Source of the DNA: an uncultured bacterium
Lineage (GTDB): Bacteria; Bacillota_A; Clostridia; Oscillospirales; Oscillospiraceae
Length of the DNA stretch: 10,670 nucleotides
Assembly (NCBI GenBank): GCA_905214605.1
Contig: CAJMMY010000020.1
Coordinates: 1 to 10,670, forward strand
Reading direction: 5' to 3'
Positions 1-5,922 of this stretch are shown here, piece after piece; positions within the stretch are counted from its first letter, which is position 1, and each line of letters starts with the position of its first letter. The notes under the pieces were generated by a model. The model was not told the origin of the DNA. It worked only from the letters and a program-made list of their open reading frames with translations, and did no database searches. The position numbers were made by a program, and so were the translations under genes.

Positions 1-52
1 GGTTCTAGTGTCCACTCCGGACGTGCGGGTTCAAGTCCCGCCTCGCGCACCA
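1..52 (+). tRNA. tRNA-Leu, 3' part only (cut by window start)
   Basis: The T arm is clear: stem GCGGG (25-29), loop TTCAAGT (30-36), stem CCCGC (37-41). It is followed by the 3' acceptor strand CTCGCGC (42-48), discriminator A49 and an encoded CCA (50-52). A long variable arm forms a stem GTCC/GGAC at 10-13 and 19-22, which marks a class II tRNA (Leu, Ser or Tyr). Bases 4-8 (TCTAG) fit the 3' anticodon stem, so the window would open at anticodon base 36 = G, then G37 and U38. The GGTTCT context and discriminator A match leucine tRNAs that read CUN codons (anticodon NAG, probably UAG). The D arm and the first two anticodon bases lie outside the window, so the exact isoacceptor cannot be read. 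Confidence 0.9.
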
Positions 53-90
53 AAAAACCTTGAAAGCATTGTGCTTTCAAGGTTTTTTCT
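52..90 (+). terminator. Rho-independent terminator of the tRNA gene
   Basis: A perfect 17-bp inverted repeat (52-68 against 72-88) with a 3-base loop (TTG, 69-71) ends in six T. It begins on the last base of the tRNA CCA, so it ends the tRNA transcript. Its A-rich left arm also gives a U-rich tail on the other strand. It leaves only about 46 bases before the next gene, in which I see no convincing promoter. Confidence 0.9.
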
Positions 91-136
91 TTCCAGAATT
101 TTAAATCTACCCTTTGGAAAAGGAGATTGAGCAACA

Positions 137-514
137 ATGAAAAAGAATCAAAAAGGCTTTACGCTGATGGAAATGCTGATTGTGGTTGCCGTCATTGCCA
201 TTTTGGTGGCTGTGGCAATCCCGGTGATGAATGCCCAGATGCATAAGGTAAAAGTGCGAACCGATTGGGCGAATTTGCGGTCGTACTACGCGGAAATTCA
301 GACGGATTATATGCTTACCGGAAAAGAAAATCCTAAGGTTAAGTACCCGGGTACTACTCCAGGTAGTGATTTTTATTCTATAACTTTTTTAAACGGACAA
401 ACCGTGAAGTTGCAAGCAGGAGGCTATACGGCTAGTTTTCATGAAGGAAAAGGCTACAATATAGCATATGAATGTGATAAGCATCACCCTGAATGTGATT
501 TGACATTAGGATAA
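137..514 (+). CDS. Type IV prepilin-like protein (short, 125 aa)
   Basis: The N-terminus is a class III (prepilin peptidase) signal: a 6-residue lysine-rich leader ending at Gly7, then FTLMEMLIVV with the conserved Glu at mature position 5 (Glu12), then a hydrophobic helix to about residue 30. Known biology of the family: the leader is cut after Gly by a prepilin peptidase, Phe1 is methylated, and the helix packs into a pilus or pseudopilus core. The globular part (about 35-125) is short and not recognisable. Cys113 and Cys120 near the end could form the C-terminal disulfide loop seen in many pilins. AGGAG at 121-125 lies 11 bases before the ATG. The second half is visibly more A+T-rich than the first. 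No assembly ATPase, platform protein or peptidase gene is present nearby, so this may be an orphan or minor pilin. Confidence 0.88.
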   Translation: MKKNQKGFTLMEMLIVVAVIAILVAVAIPVMNAQMHKVKVRTDWANLRSYYAEIQTDYMLTGKENPKVKYPGTTPGSDFYSITFLNGQTVKLQAGGYTASFHEGKGYNIAYECDKHHPECDLTLG

Positions 515-542
515 TCCCGCAACTTCCAACTCCATAAACAAT

Positions 543-571
543 AAAAGGCTCCCTTGCCAGGGAGCCTTTTT
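543..571. terminator. Bidirectional terminator between convergent prepilin genes
   Basis: A 12-bp stem AAAAGGCTCCCT / AGGGAGCCTTTT (543-554 and 559-570) closes a TGCC loop. T-runs follow on both strands. It sits between the stop of the short prepilin (514) and the stop of the long one (590), so it can end both transcripts. Confidence 0.88.
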
Positions 572-589
572 GCATGTCTGCCTATGAAA

Positions 590-1534
590 TTAAGGGGTGC
601 TGCTTTGGGAGTTCTTGACTGCGTTGGCGTATTCCGGTTTTTTCAAAGCCGTTAGATAGGCATCGTAAGCCTCTTTCAGAGAACTGTACTGCTGACCATT
701 TTTCAGAACAGCCTTGTACCCGTTTTGGTTAAGGTGTTTCGAAATAGCTACATACTTTTCGCCTTTGTTCGGATTGGTATTCTTGGTCCGCTCATCGGTT
801 GTGGTCTCGGAAACGTAGAATTTTCCGTCAGTGGTCTGGACAATGACGGGGATTTTCACATTAGCGCCCACGTTGTTTGTATTCAGAGACGTCCAGTAAA
901 GATAACGTTCTGTTTTATGATCTTCGCGACCGTTGCCCAGAAAAGCCCATGTGCAATCCGGCTGAGACAAAAGGCTGTTGGCATTTTCCGTCTTTTCCAG
1001 CACTTTCTGAATGTCCGGAATATATGCGGAGCCGGGGCACCGTGAATCAAACTCGAAGTTGTCGGTAGTTTTCATCTTACCGTCTTTCCAGAACTTGGCC
1101 TCGTACAGCACAGAGTCAAAAAACTTGTCGATCTTGGTGTCAAAGCCGCCGCCCCAATCCAACGTAACGCCATTATCGGTGTAATACACCTTGCAGCTGC
1201 CGCCGGCTTTTGGGGTGCCAATCCACCGGGGGCTGCCTGCGGTGATGCCGCCGATGCTGATGGTGCCCGGAGTCTGCCAACCGCCTTGTTTCTGGGTCAA
1301 AGATACCGTTTCCGTGGTTTTGCTGCCGTCCAAAAGCGCAGCAAGGGACACCTTTCCGTAGGCGCTCCGTACGTTGGCCAAATCCGTGGCCTCTCGGGAA
1401 CGCTCCAGAGAAGATGTAAACGTGGGAATGGCTACGGCCACCAACACCGCGATGATGACGACCACAATCAGCATTTCCATCAATGTAAATCCAGTTTGTA
1501 AGCTGCGGGGGTTTGATTTTTTTCTGTTGCTCAT
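590..1534 (-). CDS. Type IV prepilin-like protein (long, 314 aa)
   Basis: The leader is 15 residues, basic, and ends at Gly15. The motif FTLMEMLIVV follows with the conserved Glu20 (mature position 5) and a hydrophobic helix to about residue 37. Most of the remaining 275 residues form a predicted soluble domain rich in Thr, Asn, Lys and Trp, with Cys114, Cys166 and Cys194. Pilins of this size with a large C-terminal domain occur in Gram-positive type IV pilus systems, as major pilins or as tip-located minor pilins; which applies here cannot be told. The start is fixed by an in-frame TGA four codons upstream, but the ribosome binding site is weak. It begins 36 bases after the stop of the RodA-like gene on the same strand with no terminator between, so co-transcription or translational read-on is likely. 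Its first 22 mature residues almost repeat those of the short prepilin facing it, while the rest shares no obvious similarity. Confidence 0.87.
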   Translation of the reverse strand: MSNRKKSNPRSLQTGFTLMEMLIVVVIIAVLVAVAIPTFTSSLERSREATDLANVRSAYGKVSLAALLDGSKTTETVSLTQKQGGWQTPGTISIGGITAGSPRWIGTPKAGGSCKVYYTDNGVTLDWGGGFDTKIDKFFDSVLYEAKFWKDGKMKTTDNFEFDSRCPGSAYIPDIQKVLEKTENANSLLSQPDCTWAFLGNGREDHKTERYLYWTSLNTNNVGANVKIPVIVQTTDGKFYVSETTTDERTKNTNPNKGEKYVAISKHLNQNGYKAVLKNGQQYSSLKEAYDAYLTALKKPEYANAVKNSQSSTP

Positions 1535-1570
1535 GTATTTATCTCACGACCGGGTTGCAGGGTTCAATGT

Positions 1571-2710
1571 TTAATAATATGCGTATTGGGTGGGTTTTCG
1601 TTTGTATTTGATGCCGGACACAATGCCCATGGCGGCATACATGGAAACGATGGAAGAACCGCCGTAACTGAAGAACGGCAGGGTAATGCCGATCACGGGG
1701 GTGATGCCCATGCACATTCCGGTGTTCTCAAACATCTGGAACAGCACGCTTGCGGCAACACCGAAACAGACCAGCATACCCAGCAGGGTGCCGGACTTCA
1801 TGCCTACATAAATGCAACGCAGGGCAATGGCGGTCAGCAGAATGAACACCAAGGAGCAGCCGATGAATCCGGTTTCCTCGCCGATGACGGAGAAAATAAA
1901 GTCCGTATGCTTACCGGCGCGGTCGGATTGGCTCTGGGGACCGTTGAACAGACCTTTTCCCGCAAACTGACCGGAGGCCAGTGCGATTTTACTCAGGTTG
2001 GCCTGCCAGTTTACGGTGCTGTTGTCCGGATCGATGCTGGGAATATAGGGCACCAGCAGACGGTCCTTCTGGTAATCCTGCAGCACGTGGGTCCACGCAA
2101 AGGGCATCACCGCCAGAATGCAGGCGAAGCCGATGACAAACCAGTACCATTTGAATCCGGCGGCAAACAGCATCACCAGGAAAATGATGAAGAACACCGT
2201 TGCGCTGCCCAAATCCTTGGAAGTGATCAGCAGCAGACCGAAAATCAGACCGAAATGCAGCGCCAGCTGCACCGCGGAGGGGAGGGCATTCAGATCCTGT
2301 TTCGTTTTCAGATAGGAAATATGCTTGGCCATCACCACGATGTATGCAATTTTAATGACCTCGGAGGGCTGCACGCCGATGCCGAAGAATCGAATCCAGC
2401 CGTTGTTGCCGGTTTCGGAGTCGCCGGTGCCGAACAGCACCAGCAGCACCAGTAAAGCCAGATTGAACACGCACAGCATGGGCCAGTTGTCCGCCAACGT
2501 GTCGATGTCAATATAGGTAAACAGCACATACATGCCCAAGCCCAGCAGAAATGCAATAATCTGCACATAGACCTGCTTTAAGCTGCCGGTGGACGCCGTT
2601 GCGCTGGAAACAATCGTAATGCCGAACACCGTACTGATGACGCACAGCGCCAGCAGCACCAAATCTGCCCGGGCAAAAAAGTCCTTGGCCAGCGAAGTTA
2701 CTTTTTTCAA
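1571..2710 (-). CDS. rodA: SEDS-family peptidoglycan glycosyltransferase, RodA/FtsW type
   Basis: A 379-residue polytopic membrane protein with about ten hydrophobic segments. SEDS signatures are present: GWIRFFGIGVQPSE (104-117), DLGSA in the QPDLGTA position (166-170, with SKD replacing QPD), HTDFIFSVIGEE (268-279) and the C-terminal ITPVIGITLPFFSYGGSS block (336-353). Family knowledge: RodA and FtsW polymerise lipid II into glycan strands with a class B PBP; the catalytic Asp of RodA corresponds to Asp270 here and the conserved Trp to Trp105. RodA rather than FtsW or SpoVE is suggested by the MFENTGMCMGITPVIGI stretch, but this is not certain. The start is TTG, supported by AAAGGAG eight bases upstream. 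A good promoter lies upstream, and the long prepilin gene follows 36 bases downstream. No partner PBP is in the window. Confidence 0.88.
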   Translation of the reverse strand: MKKVTSLAKDFFARADLVLLALCVISTVFGITIVSSATASTGSLKQVYVQIIAFLLGLGMYVLFTYIDIDTLADNWPMLCVFNLALLVLLVLFGTGDSETGNNGWIRFFGIGVQPSEVIKIAYIVVMAKHISYLKTKQDLNALPSAVQLALHFGLIFGLLLITSKDLGSATVFFIIFLVMLFAAGFKWYWFVIGFACILAVMPFAWTHVLQDYQKDRLLVPYIPSIDPDNSTVNWQANLSKIALASGQFAGKGLFNGPQSQSDRAGKHTDFIFSVIGEETGFIGCSLVFILLTAIALRCIYVGMKSGTLLGMLVCFGVAASVLFQMFENTGMCMGITPVIGITLPFFSYGGSSIVSMYAAMGIVSGIKYKRKPTQYAYY

Positions 2711-2765
2711 AATTCCGCTCCTTTCGTGGAAACAGACACTTTATTTAAAAATCAGTATTGTGTAC

Positions 2766-2794
2766 AATATAGCACATTCCATTTTTCACGTCAA
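2766..2794 (-). promoter_or_regulatory. Sigma-A-type promoter for the rodA-prepilin operon
   Basis: On the minus strand, TTGACG (2794-2789), a 17-base spacer, and TATATT (2771-2766). Each hexamer has five of six consensus bases. Transcription should start near 2759, leaving a leader of about 50 bases before the TTG start of rodA. Confidence 0.75.
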
Positions 2795-2799
2795 TTTTG

Positions 2800-2816
2800 A
2801 ATTTGAATTTCAAATT
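2800..2816. repeat. A+T-rich dyad (8 + 1 + 8) between divergent promoters
   Basis: AATTTGAA (2800-2807) and TTCAAATT (2809-2816) are perfect inverted arms around one T. The site lies upstream of the -35 of the rodA promoter and of the -35 of the tsaE promoter, where a shared operator could sit. The base composition is simple, so chance is a real alternative. Confidence 0.4.
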
Positions 2817-2837
2817 ACAACAAATTCCCGGAACCCC

Positions 2838-2866
2838 TTTACGTTTGTGAAAAAATAGGGTATAAT
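2838..2866 (+). promoter_or_regulatory. Sigma-A-type promoter for tsaE-tsaB-upp
   Basis: TTTACG (2838-2843), a 17-base spacer and a perfect TATAAT (2861-2866). The predicted start near 2873 leaves about 36 bases of leader before the tsaE ATG. Confidence 0.78.
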
Positions 2867-2908
2867 AAGTCGGTTTATGCGTAAAGAAATCGATGTGAGG
2901 CATATCGA

Positions 2909-3343
2909 ATGGAATATATCACAAACAATGAAAAAGAAACCGAGGCAATCGGTGAACAGTTTGGCCACCGGGTCAAGGACGGAACCGTTGTGGCCATGTA
3001 CGGCGACTTGGGCGCGGGAAAAACGGCCTTTGTCCGGGGCATGGCTCGGGGCATGGGCATTGACACCCGGGTGTCCAGTCCCACGTTCACCATTGTGAAT
3101 GAATATTTGGGCGACCGGACGCTGATTCACTTTGATATGTACCGTCTGGGCAGCGGGGACGAATTGTTCGACATCGGCTGGGAAGACTATCTCAACCGGG
3201 GCGCTGTGCTGGCGGTGGAATGGAGCGAAAACGTGGAGGACGCCTTTACCGGAGAGGAAGTGCGGCTGACCATTGAAAAGCTGTCCGATACCGCCCGGAA
3301 AATCACCATTGAGGAGGGAGAACATGCGGATTCTGGCATTTGA
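2909..3343 (+). CDS. tsaE: tRNA t6A37 biosynthesis ATPase TsaE
   Basis: TsaE is the small P-loop ATPase that, with TsaB and TsaD, transfers threonylcarbamoyl from the TsaC product to A37 of tRNAs reading ANN codons. The 144-residue protein has the family's usual length. The Walker A motif is GDLGAGKT (32-39). It is followed by the switch-like SSPTFTIVNEY (56-66), HFDMYRL (74-80) and the conserved VEW (103-105). A GTGAGG ribosome binding site lies about eight bases before the ATG. The 3' end overlaps tsaB by 20 bases, so the two are translationally coupled. A good promoter lies just upstream, making this the first gene of its operon. Confidence 0.96.
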   Translation: MEYITNNEKETEAIGEQFGHRVKDGTVVAMYGDLGAGKTAFVRGMARGMGIDTRVSSPTFTIVNEYLGDRTLIHFDMYRLGSGDELFDIGWEDYLNRGAVLAVEWSENVEDAFTGEEVRLTIEKLSDTARKITIEEGEHADSGI

Positions 3344-4037
3344 GTCCACCGCAAAACCGGCCAGTGTTGCACTGTGCGAGGATGACCGGCTGATTGCCCA
3401 ATCCTTTCAGAATTGCGGCCAGACCCATAGCGTGACCCTGCTGCCTATGGCGCAGGCGCTGCTGACAAACAGCGGCTATACCCTGCAGGATATTGATTTG
3501 TTCGCCGTGGCCCATGGTCCCGGCAGCTTTACCGGTGTGCGCATCGGCGTTTCCACGGTAAAAGGTCTTGCGTGGGGCAATGAAAAACCGGCCGTGGGTG
3601 TGTCTGCTTTGGAGGCAATGGCGTGGAACGGTACGGCTTTCGGCGAGGGCGCGCTGATTTGCTGCGTCATGGACGCCCGGCGGGAGCAGGTTTATTCCGC
3701 GCTGTTTGAGATTCGGCAGGGCGCTCCGGTGCGTTTGTGCCCGGACCGTGCGGTGGCACTGGCGGATTTGAGCGAGGAGCTGCGCGCCGGCGGAAGAACG
3801 GCTTATCTGGTGGGCGACGGTACGGAAGTGACCGCGGCTTATTTTGAAAAAGCGGGCGTAGACTGCGTGGCTGCGCCGGAAATGCTCCGGTGGCAGAGCG
3901 CATACGGCGTGGCGCTGGCGGCGAGCCGGACGGAGCCTGGCACCGCAGACAGTGTGCTGCCGGTGTATCTGCGGCTGTCACAGGCAGAGCGGGAGCGGCA
4001 GGCCCGTATGGAAAAGCAGAAACAATCAGAAAACTGA
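3324..4037 (+). CDS. tsaB: tRNA t6A37 biosynthesis protein TsaB
   Basis: TsaB is the inactive ASKHA-fold partner that holds TsaD and TsaE together in the t6A transferase complex. The 237-residue product opens with MRILAFESTA, then carries GPGSFTGVRIG (65-75), the MDARREQVY segment (116-124) and the typical C-terminal LPVYLR (212-217). The open frame extends upstream to 3273, but ATG 3324 is chosen because GGAGG lies just before it and the homologous N-terminus begins there. The frame overlaps the end of tsaE by 20 bases. In many Firmicutes rimI and tsaD follow tsaB; here upp follows instead, so tsaD must be elsewhere. Confidence 0.95.
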   Translation: MRILAFESTAKPASVALCEDDRLIAQSFQNCGQTHSVTLLPMAQALLTNSGYTLQDIDLFAVAHGPGSFTGVRIGVSTVKGLAWGNEKPAVGVSALEAMAWNGTAFGEGALICCVMDARREQVYSALFEIRQGAPVRLCPDRAVALADLSEELRAGGRTAYLVGDGTEVTAAYFEKAGVDCVAAPEMLRWQSAYGVALAASRTEPGTADSVLPVYLRLSQAERERQARMEKQKQSEN

Positions 4038-4068
4038 CATAGAGAATAATTAAAAAGGAGAACCGACA

Positions 4069-4698
4069 ATGAGTACTGTACATGTATTTGAGCATCCCCT
4101 GATTCAGCACAAGCTTTCAATCCTGCGGGATAAGAACACCGGCGTCAAGGAATTCCGGGAGATGATTAACGAAATTTCCATGCTGATGTGCTTTGAAGTG
4201 ACCCGGGACCTGCCCGTGGAAGATGTTGAGGTAGAAACCCCCGTTGCAGTTGCACACTGCAAGCGTCTGTCCGGTAAAAAGCTGGCCATCGTTCCCATTC
4301 TCCGTGCCGGTCTGGGCATGGTAGACGGTATGGTGCAGATGATTCCCAGCGCAAAGGTGGGCCACATCGGTCTGTACCGCGACCCGGAGACTCTGGAGCC
4401 GGTGAAGTATTACTTCAAGATGCCCCCCGATATCGGCGAGCGGGAAGTCATCGTGGTGGACCCCATGCTGGCAACCGGCGGCAGCGCCATCGCAGCTGTG
4501 GACTTCCTGAAGGAAGCCGGCGTGAAACGGATTCGCATTATGGACATCATTGCAGCGCCCGAGGGCATTGCTGCTATGCAGAAGGCGCATCCCGATGTGG
4601 ACATTTACGTGGCTGCACTGGATGAGCGCCTGAACGACCACGGCTATATCGTACCCGGCTTGGGCGATGCCGGCGACCGTATTTTCGGCACGAAATAA
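4069..4698 (+). CDS. upp: Uracil phosphoribosyltransferase
   Basis: This enzyme converts uracil and PRPP to UMP and pyrophosphate in pyrimidine salvage. The 209-residue length is standard. The PRPP-binding loop [12 protein letters not shown] is at 129-140, the RAGLGM segment at 79-84, and the uracil-binding C-terminal signature [13 protein letters not shown] at 192-204, with the normal FGTK end. AAAAAGGAG lies about eight bases before the ATG. The gap to tsaB is 31 bases with no terminator, so it can be read from the tsaE promoter. I saw no clear promoter of its own and no PyrR-type attenuator. All key residues appear intact. Confidence 0.97.
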   Translation: MSTVHVFEHPLIQHKLSILRDKNTGVKEFREMINEISMLMCFEVTRDLPVEDVEVETPVAVAHCKRLSGKKLAIVPILRAGLGMVDGMVQMIPSAKVGHIGLYRDPETLEPVKYYFKMPPDIGEREVIVVDPMLATGGSAIAAVDFLKEAGVKRIRIMDIIAAPEGIAAMQKAHPDVDIYVAALDERLNDHGYIVPGLGDAGDRIFGTK

Positions 4699-4722
4699 GA
4701 TTTTCAAGCAGATTGAAATGAC

Positions 4723-4760
4723 AAACGGACCTGAAACCATGGGTTTCGGGTCCGTTTTTT
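4723..4760 (+). terminator. Terminator after upp
   Basis: A 16-bp stem (4723-4738 against 4742-4757, one G-T pair) with a 3-base loop ends in six T. It ends the tsaE-tsaB-upp transcript. It lies 11 bases past the stop of the convergent esterase gene and may help end that transcript too, although the U-tract on that strand is short. Confidence 0.88.
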
Positions 4761-4770
4761 ATGCAATTGT

Positions 4771-5700
4771 TTATTCCAACAGAAATCGGGCAAGATTCCG
4801 AATAGCCTGATTGGATTTCCGGTTGGGGAACATCTGGAATACGTGCCACATACCGGCGCTGACCTCCAATCGGCAGCGGACCCCGGCAGCGGTCATTGCC
4901 TGATGCAGCCGGGCGGAATCGTCGTAGAGAATTTCGTGGTCGCCCACTTGAATCAAGGTTGGCGGGAAATCGGTGAAATCACCGAACAGCGGGGAGAGAA
5001 AAGGACTGGACAAATCCTGCCCGGGGGCGTAGGCATTCCGCACGGCATCGATGTATTCCGGTGTGAGCATGGGGTCGATTTCCACGCGCTCCTTGTAGGA
5101 TGTGCCGGACATGGTCATATCCGTCCACGGAGACATGAGCAGCAGCGCGCCGGGCAGGGGACGATGCTCCGCTTTCAGACTGTGGCACAAAACCAATGCC
5201 AGATTGCCGCCGGCGGAATCCCCCGCCAGAATCAGATTTTCCGGAGCATATCCCAGCGTCAGCAGGTAATCCCATGCCTTGCGGGCGTCTTCCGCAGCAG
5301 CGGGATAAGGAAACTCCGGTGCCAGACGGTATTCAAAGCTGAGAACGTCATAGCCCGTGACGTTGGCAATTTTGGAGGCCAATACCCGGGAATATCCCAG
5401 ATTGCCGCTGGTATATCCGCCGCCGTGGCAGTACAGCACCGCATGGCGATTGCCGTGGGGGTCCTGCAGCCGGGTCCATGCGGCAGCCATTCCGTCCAGG
5501 TCCAATTCTTCCCAATCCATGCCAATCATGGGGGCGGTGAGCCGACCTAAGGTATCCTGATTCCGGCGCTGTTTTTCCAACTCTTCCGGGTCCATGGTAT
5601 CCGGAGAACCGGCGCTGTGTACGGCTTTCAATGCCAGCATCAGCGGGCTGAGCCGGGGATTGGATTCGTCTTTTCGGAAATGTCTGCGGATTGCGGCCAT
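4771..5700 (-). CDS. Alpha/beta hydrolase, hormone-sensitive-lipase-type esterase
   Basis: A 309-residue soluble esterase or lipase of the HSL (family IV) type, which hydrolyses short-chain acyl esters. The oxyanion-hole motif HGGGY is at 92-96 and the nucleophile elbow GDSAGG at 160-165 (Ser162). The family motif YRLAPEFPYPAA is at 124-135. The acid is probably Glu256 in GDHEILYDD, where many relatives have Asp, and the base is His286 in MWHVF. An upstream ATG at 5760 would add 20 residues. It is rejected because it abuts the -10 element, whereas AGGAGG lies seven bases before ATG 5700. There is no signal peptide, so it acts in the cytoplasm. It is divergent from the acyltransferase gene, and the two intergenic promoters face apart around a palindrome, which suggests shared control. 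The physiological substrate is unknown. Confidence 0.9.
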   Translation of the reverse strand: MAAIRRHFRKDESNPRLSPLMLALKAVHSAGSPDTMDPEELEKQRRNQDTLGRLTAPMIGMDWEELDLDGMAAAWTRLQDPHGNRHAVLYCHGGGYTSGNLGYSRVLASKIANVTGYDVLSFEYRLAPEFPYPAAAEDARKAWDYLLTLGYAPENLILAGDSAGGNLALVLCHSLKAEHRPLPGALLLMSPWTDMTMSGTSYKERVEIDPMLTPEYIDAVRNAYAPGQDLSSPFLSPLFGDFTDFPPTLIQVGDHEILYDDSARLHQAMTAAGVRCRLEVSAGMWHVFQMFPNRKSNQAIRNLARFLLE

Positions 5701-5760
5701 AGGTTCCTCCTGTATCTTTTTCGCGGTTGTGAGAGTGTGTTGCAAATGCTTGGTATCCAT

Positions 5761-5789
5761 ATTTTATCATACTTCATCGGTTCCGACAA
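5761..5789 (-). promoter_or_regulatory. Promoter of the esterase gene
   Basis: On the minus strand, TTGTCG (5789-5784), a 17-base spacer, then TAAAAT (5766-5761). The start near 5754 lies downstream of the ATG at 5760, which rules out that upstream start codon for this transcript. Confidence 0.6.
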
Positions 5790-5821
5790 GAACCCATGAA
5801 ACCGGGGAGCGGGAGCAATTT

Positions 5822-5837
5822 TCCGGGAATTCCCGGA
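5822..5837. promoter_or_regulatory. Perfect 16-bp palindrome, candidate operator
   Basis: TCCGGGAATTCCCGGA is self-complementary over all 16 bases. It lies 32 bases upstream of the esterase -35 and 16 bases upstream of the acyltransferase -35. Its length and position between divergent promoters suit a dimeric regulator. There is no T-run, so it is not a terminator. No regulator gene is in the window. Confidence 0.6.
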
Positions 5838-5853
5838 GAAATACCGAGCGAAC

Positions 5854-5882
5854 TTGTCAAACAGCCGCTGCTGTGATAGGAT
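5854..5882 (+). promoter_or_regulatory. Promoter of the acyltransferase operon
   Basis: TTGTCA (5854-5859), a 17-base spacer, and an extended -10: TGA then TAGGAT (5877-5882). The start near 5889 leaves a leader of about 34 bases. Confidence 0.65.
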
Positions 5883-5922
5883 ACAGACAGATAATCAACA
5901 AAAACGAGGGGAGGCGCGCTGT

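Noticed and set aside
1586..2455. 289-residue open frame on the plus strand
   Set aside because: It lies wholly inside rodA on the opposite strand, is unnaturally rich in Gly, His and Gln, and has no membrane or domain pattern. It is the antisense shadow of a hydrophobic protein.
2838..2866. TTGTGA at 2845 considered as the -35 for TATAAT at 2861
   Set aside because: The spacer would be only 10 bases; TTTACG at 2838 gives the standard 17.
4117..4740. 207-residue open frame on the minus strand
   Set aside because: It is the antisense of upp, which is unmistakable.
5822..5837. Palindrome considered as a terminator
   Set aside because: There is no T-run on either strand and no gene ends next to it; it lies between two divergent promoters.
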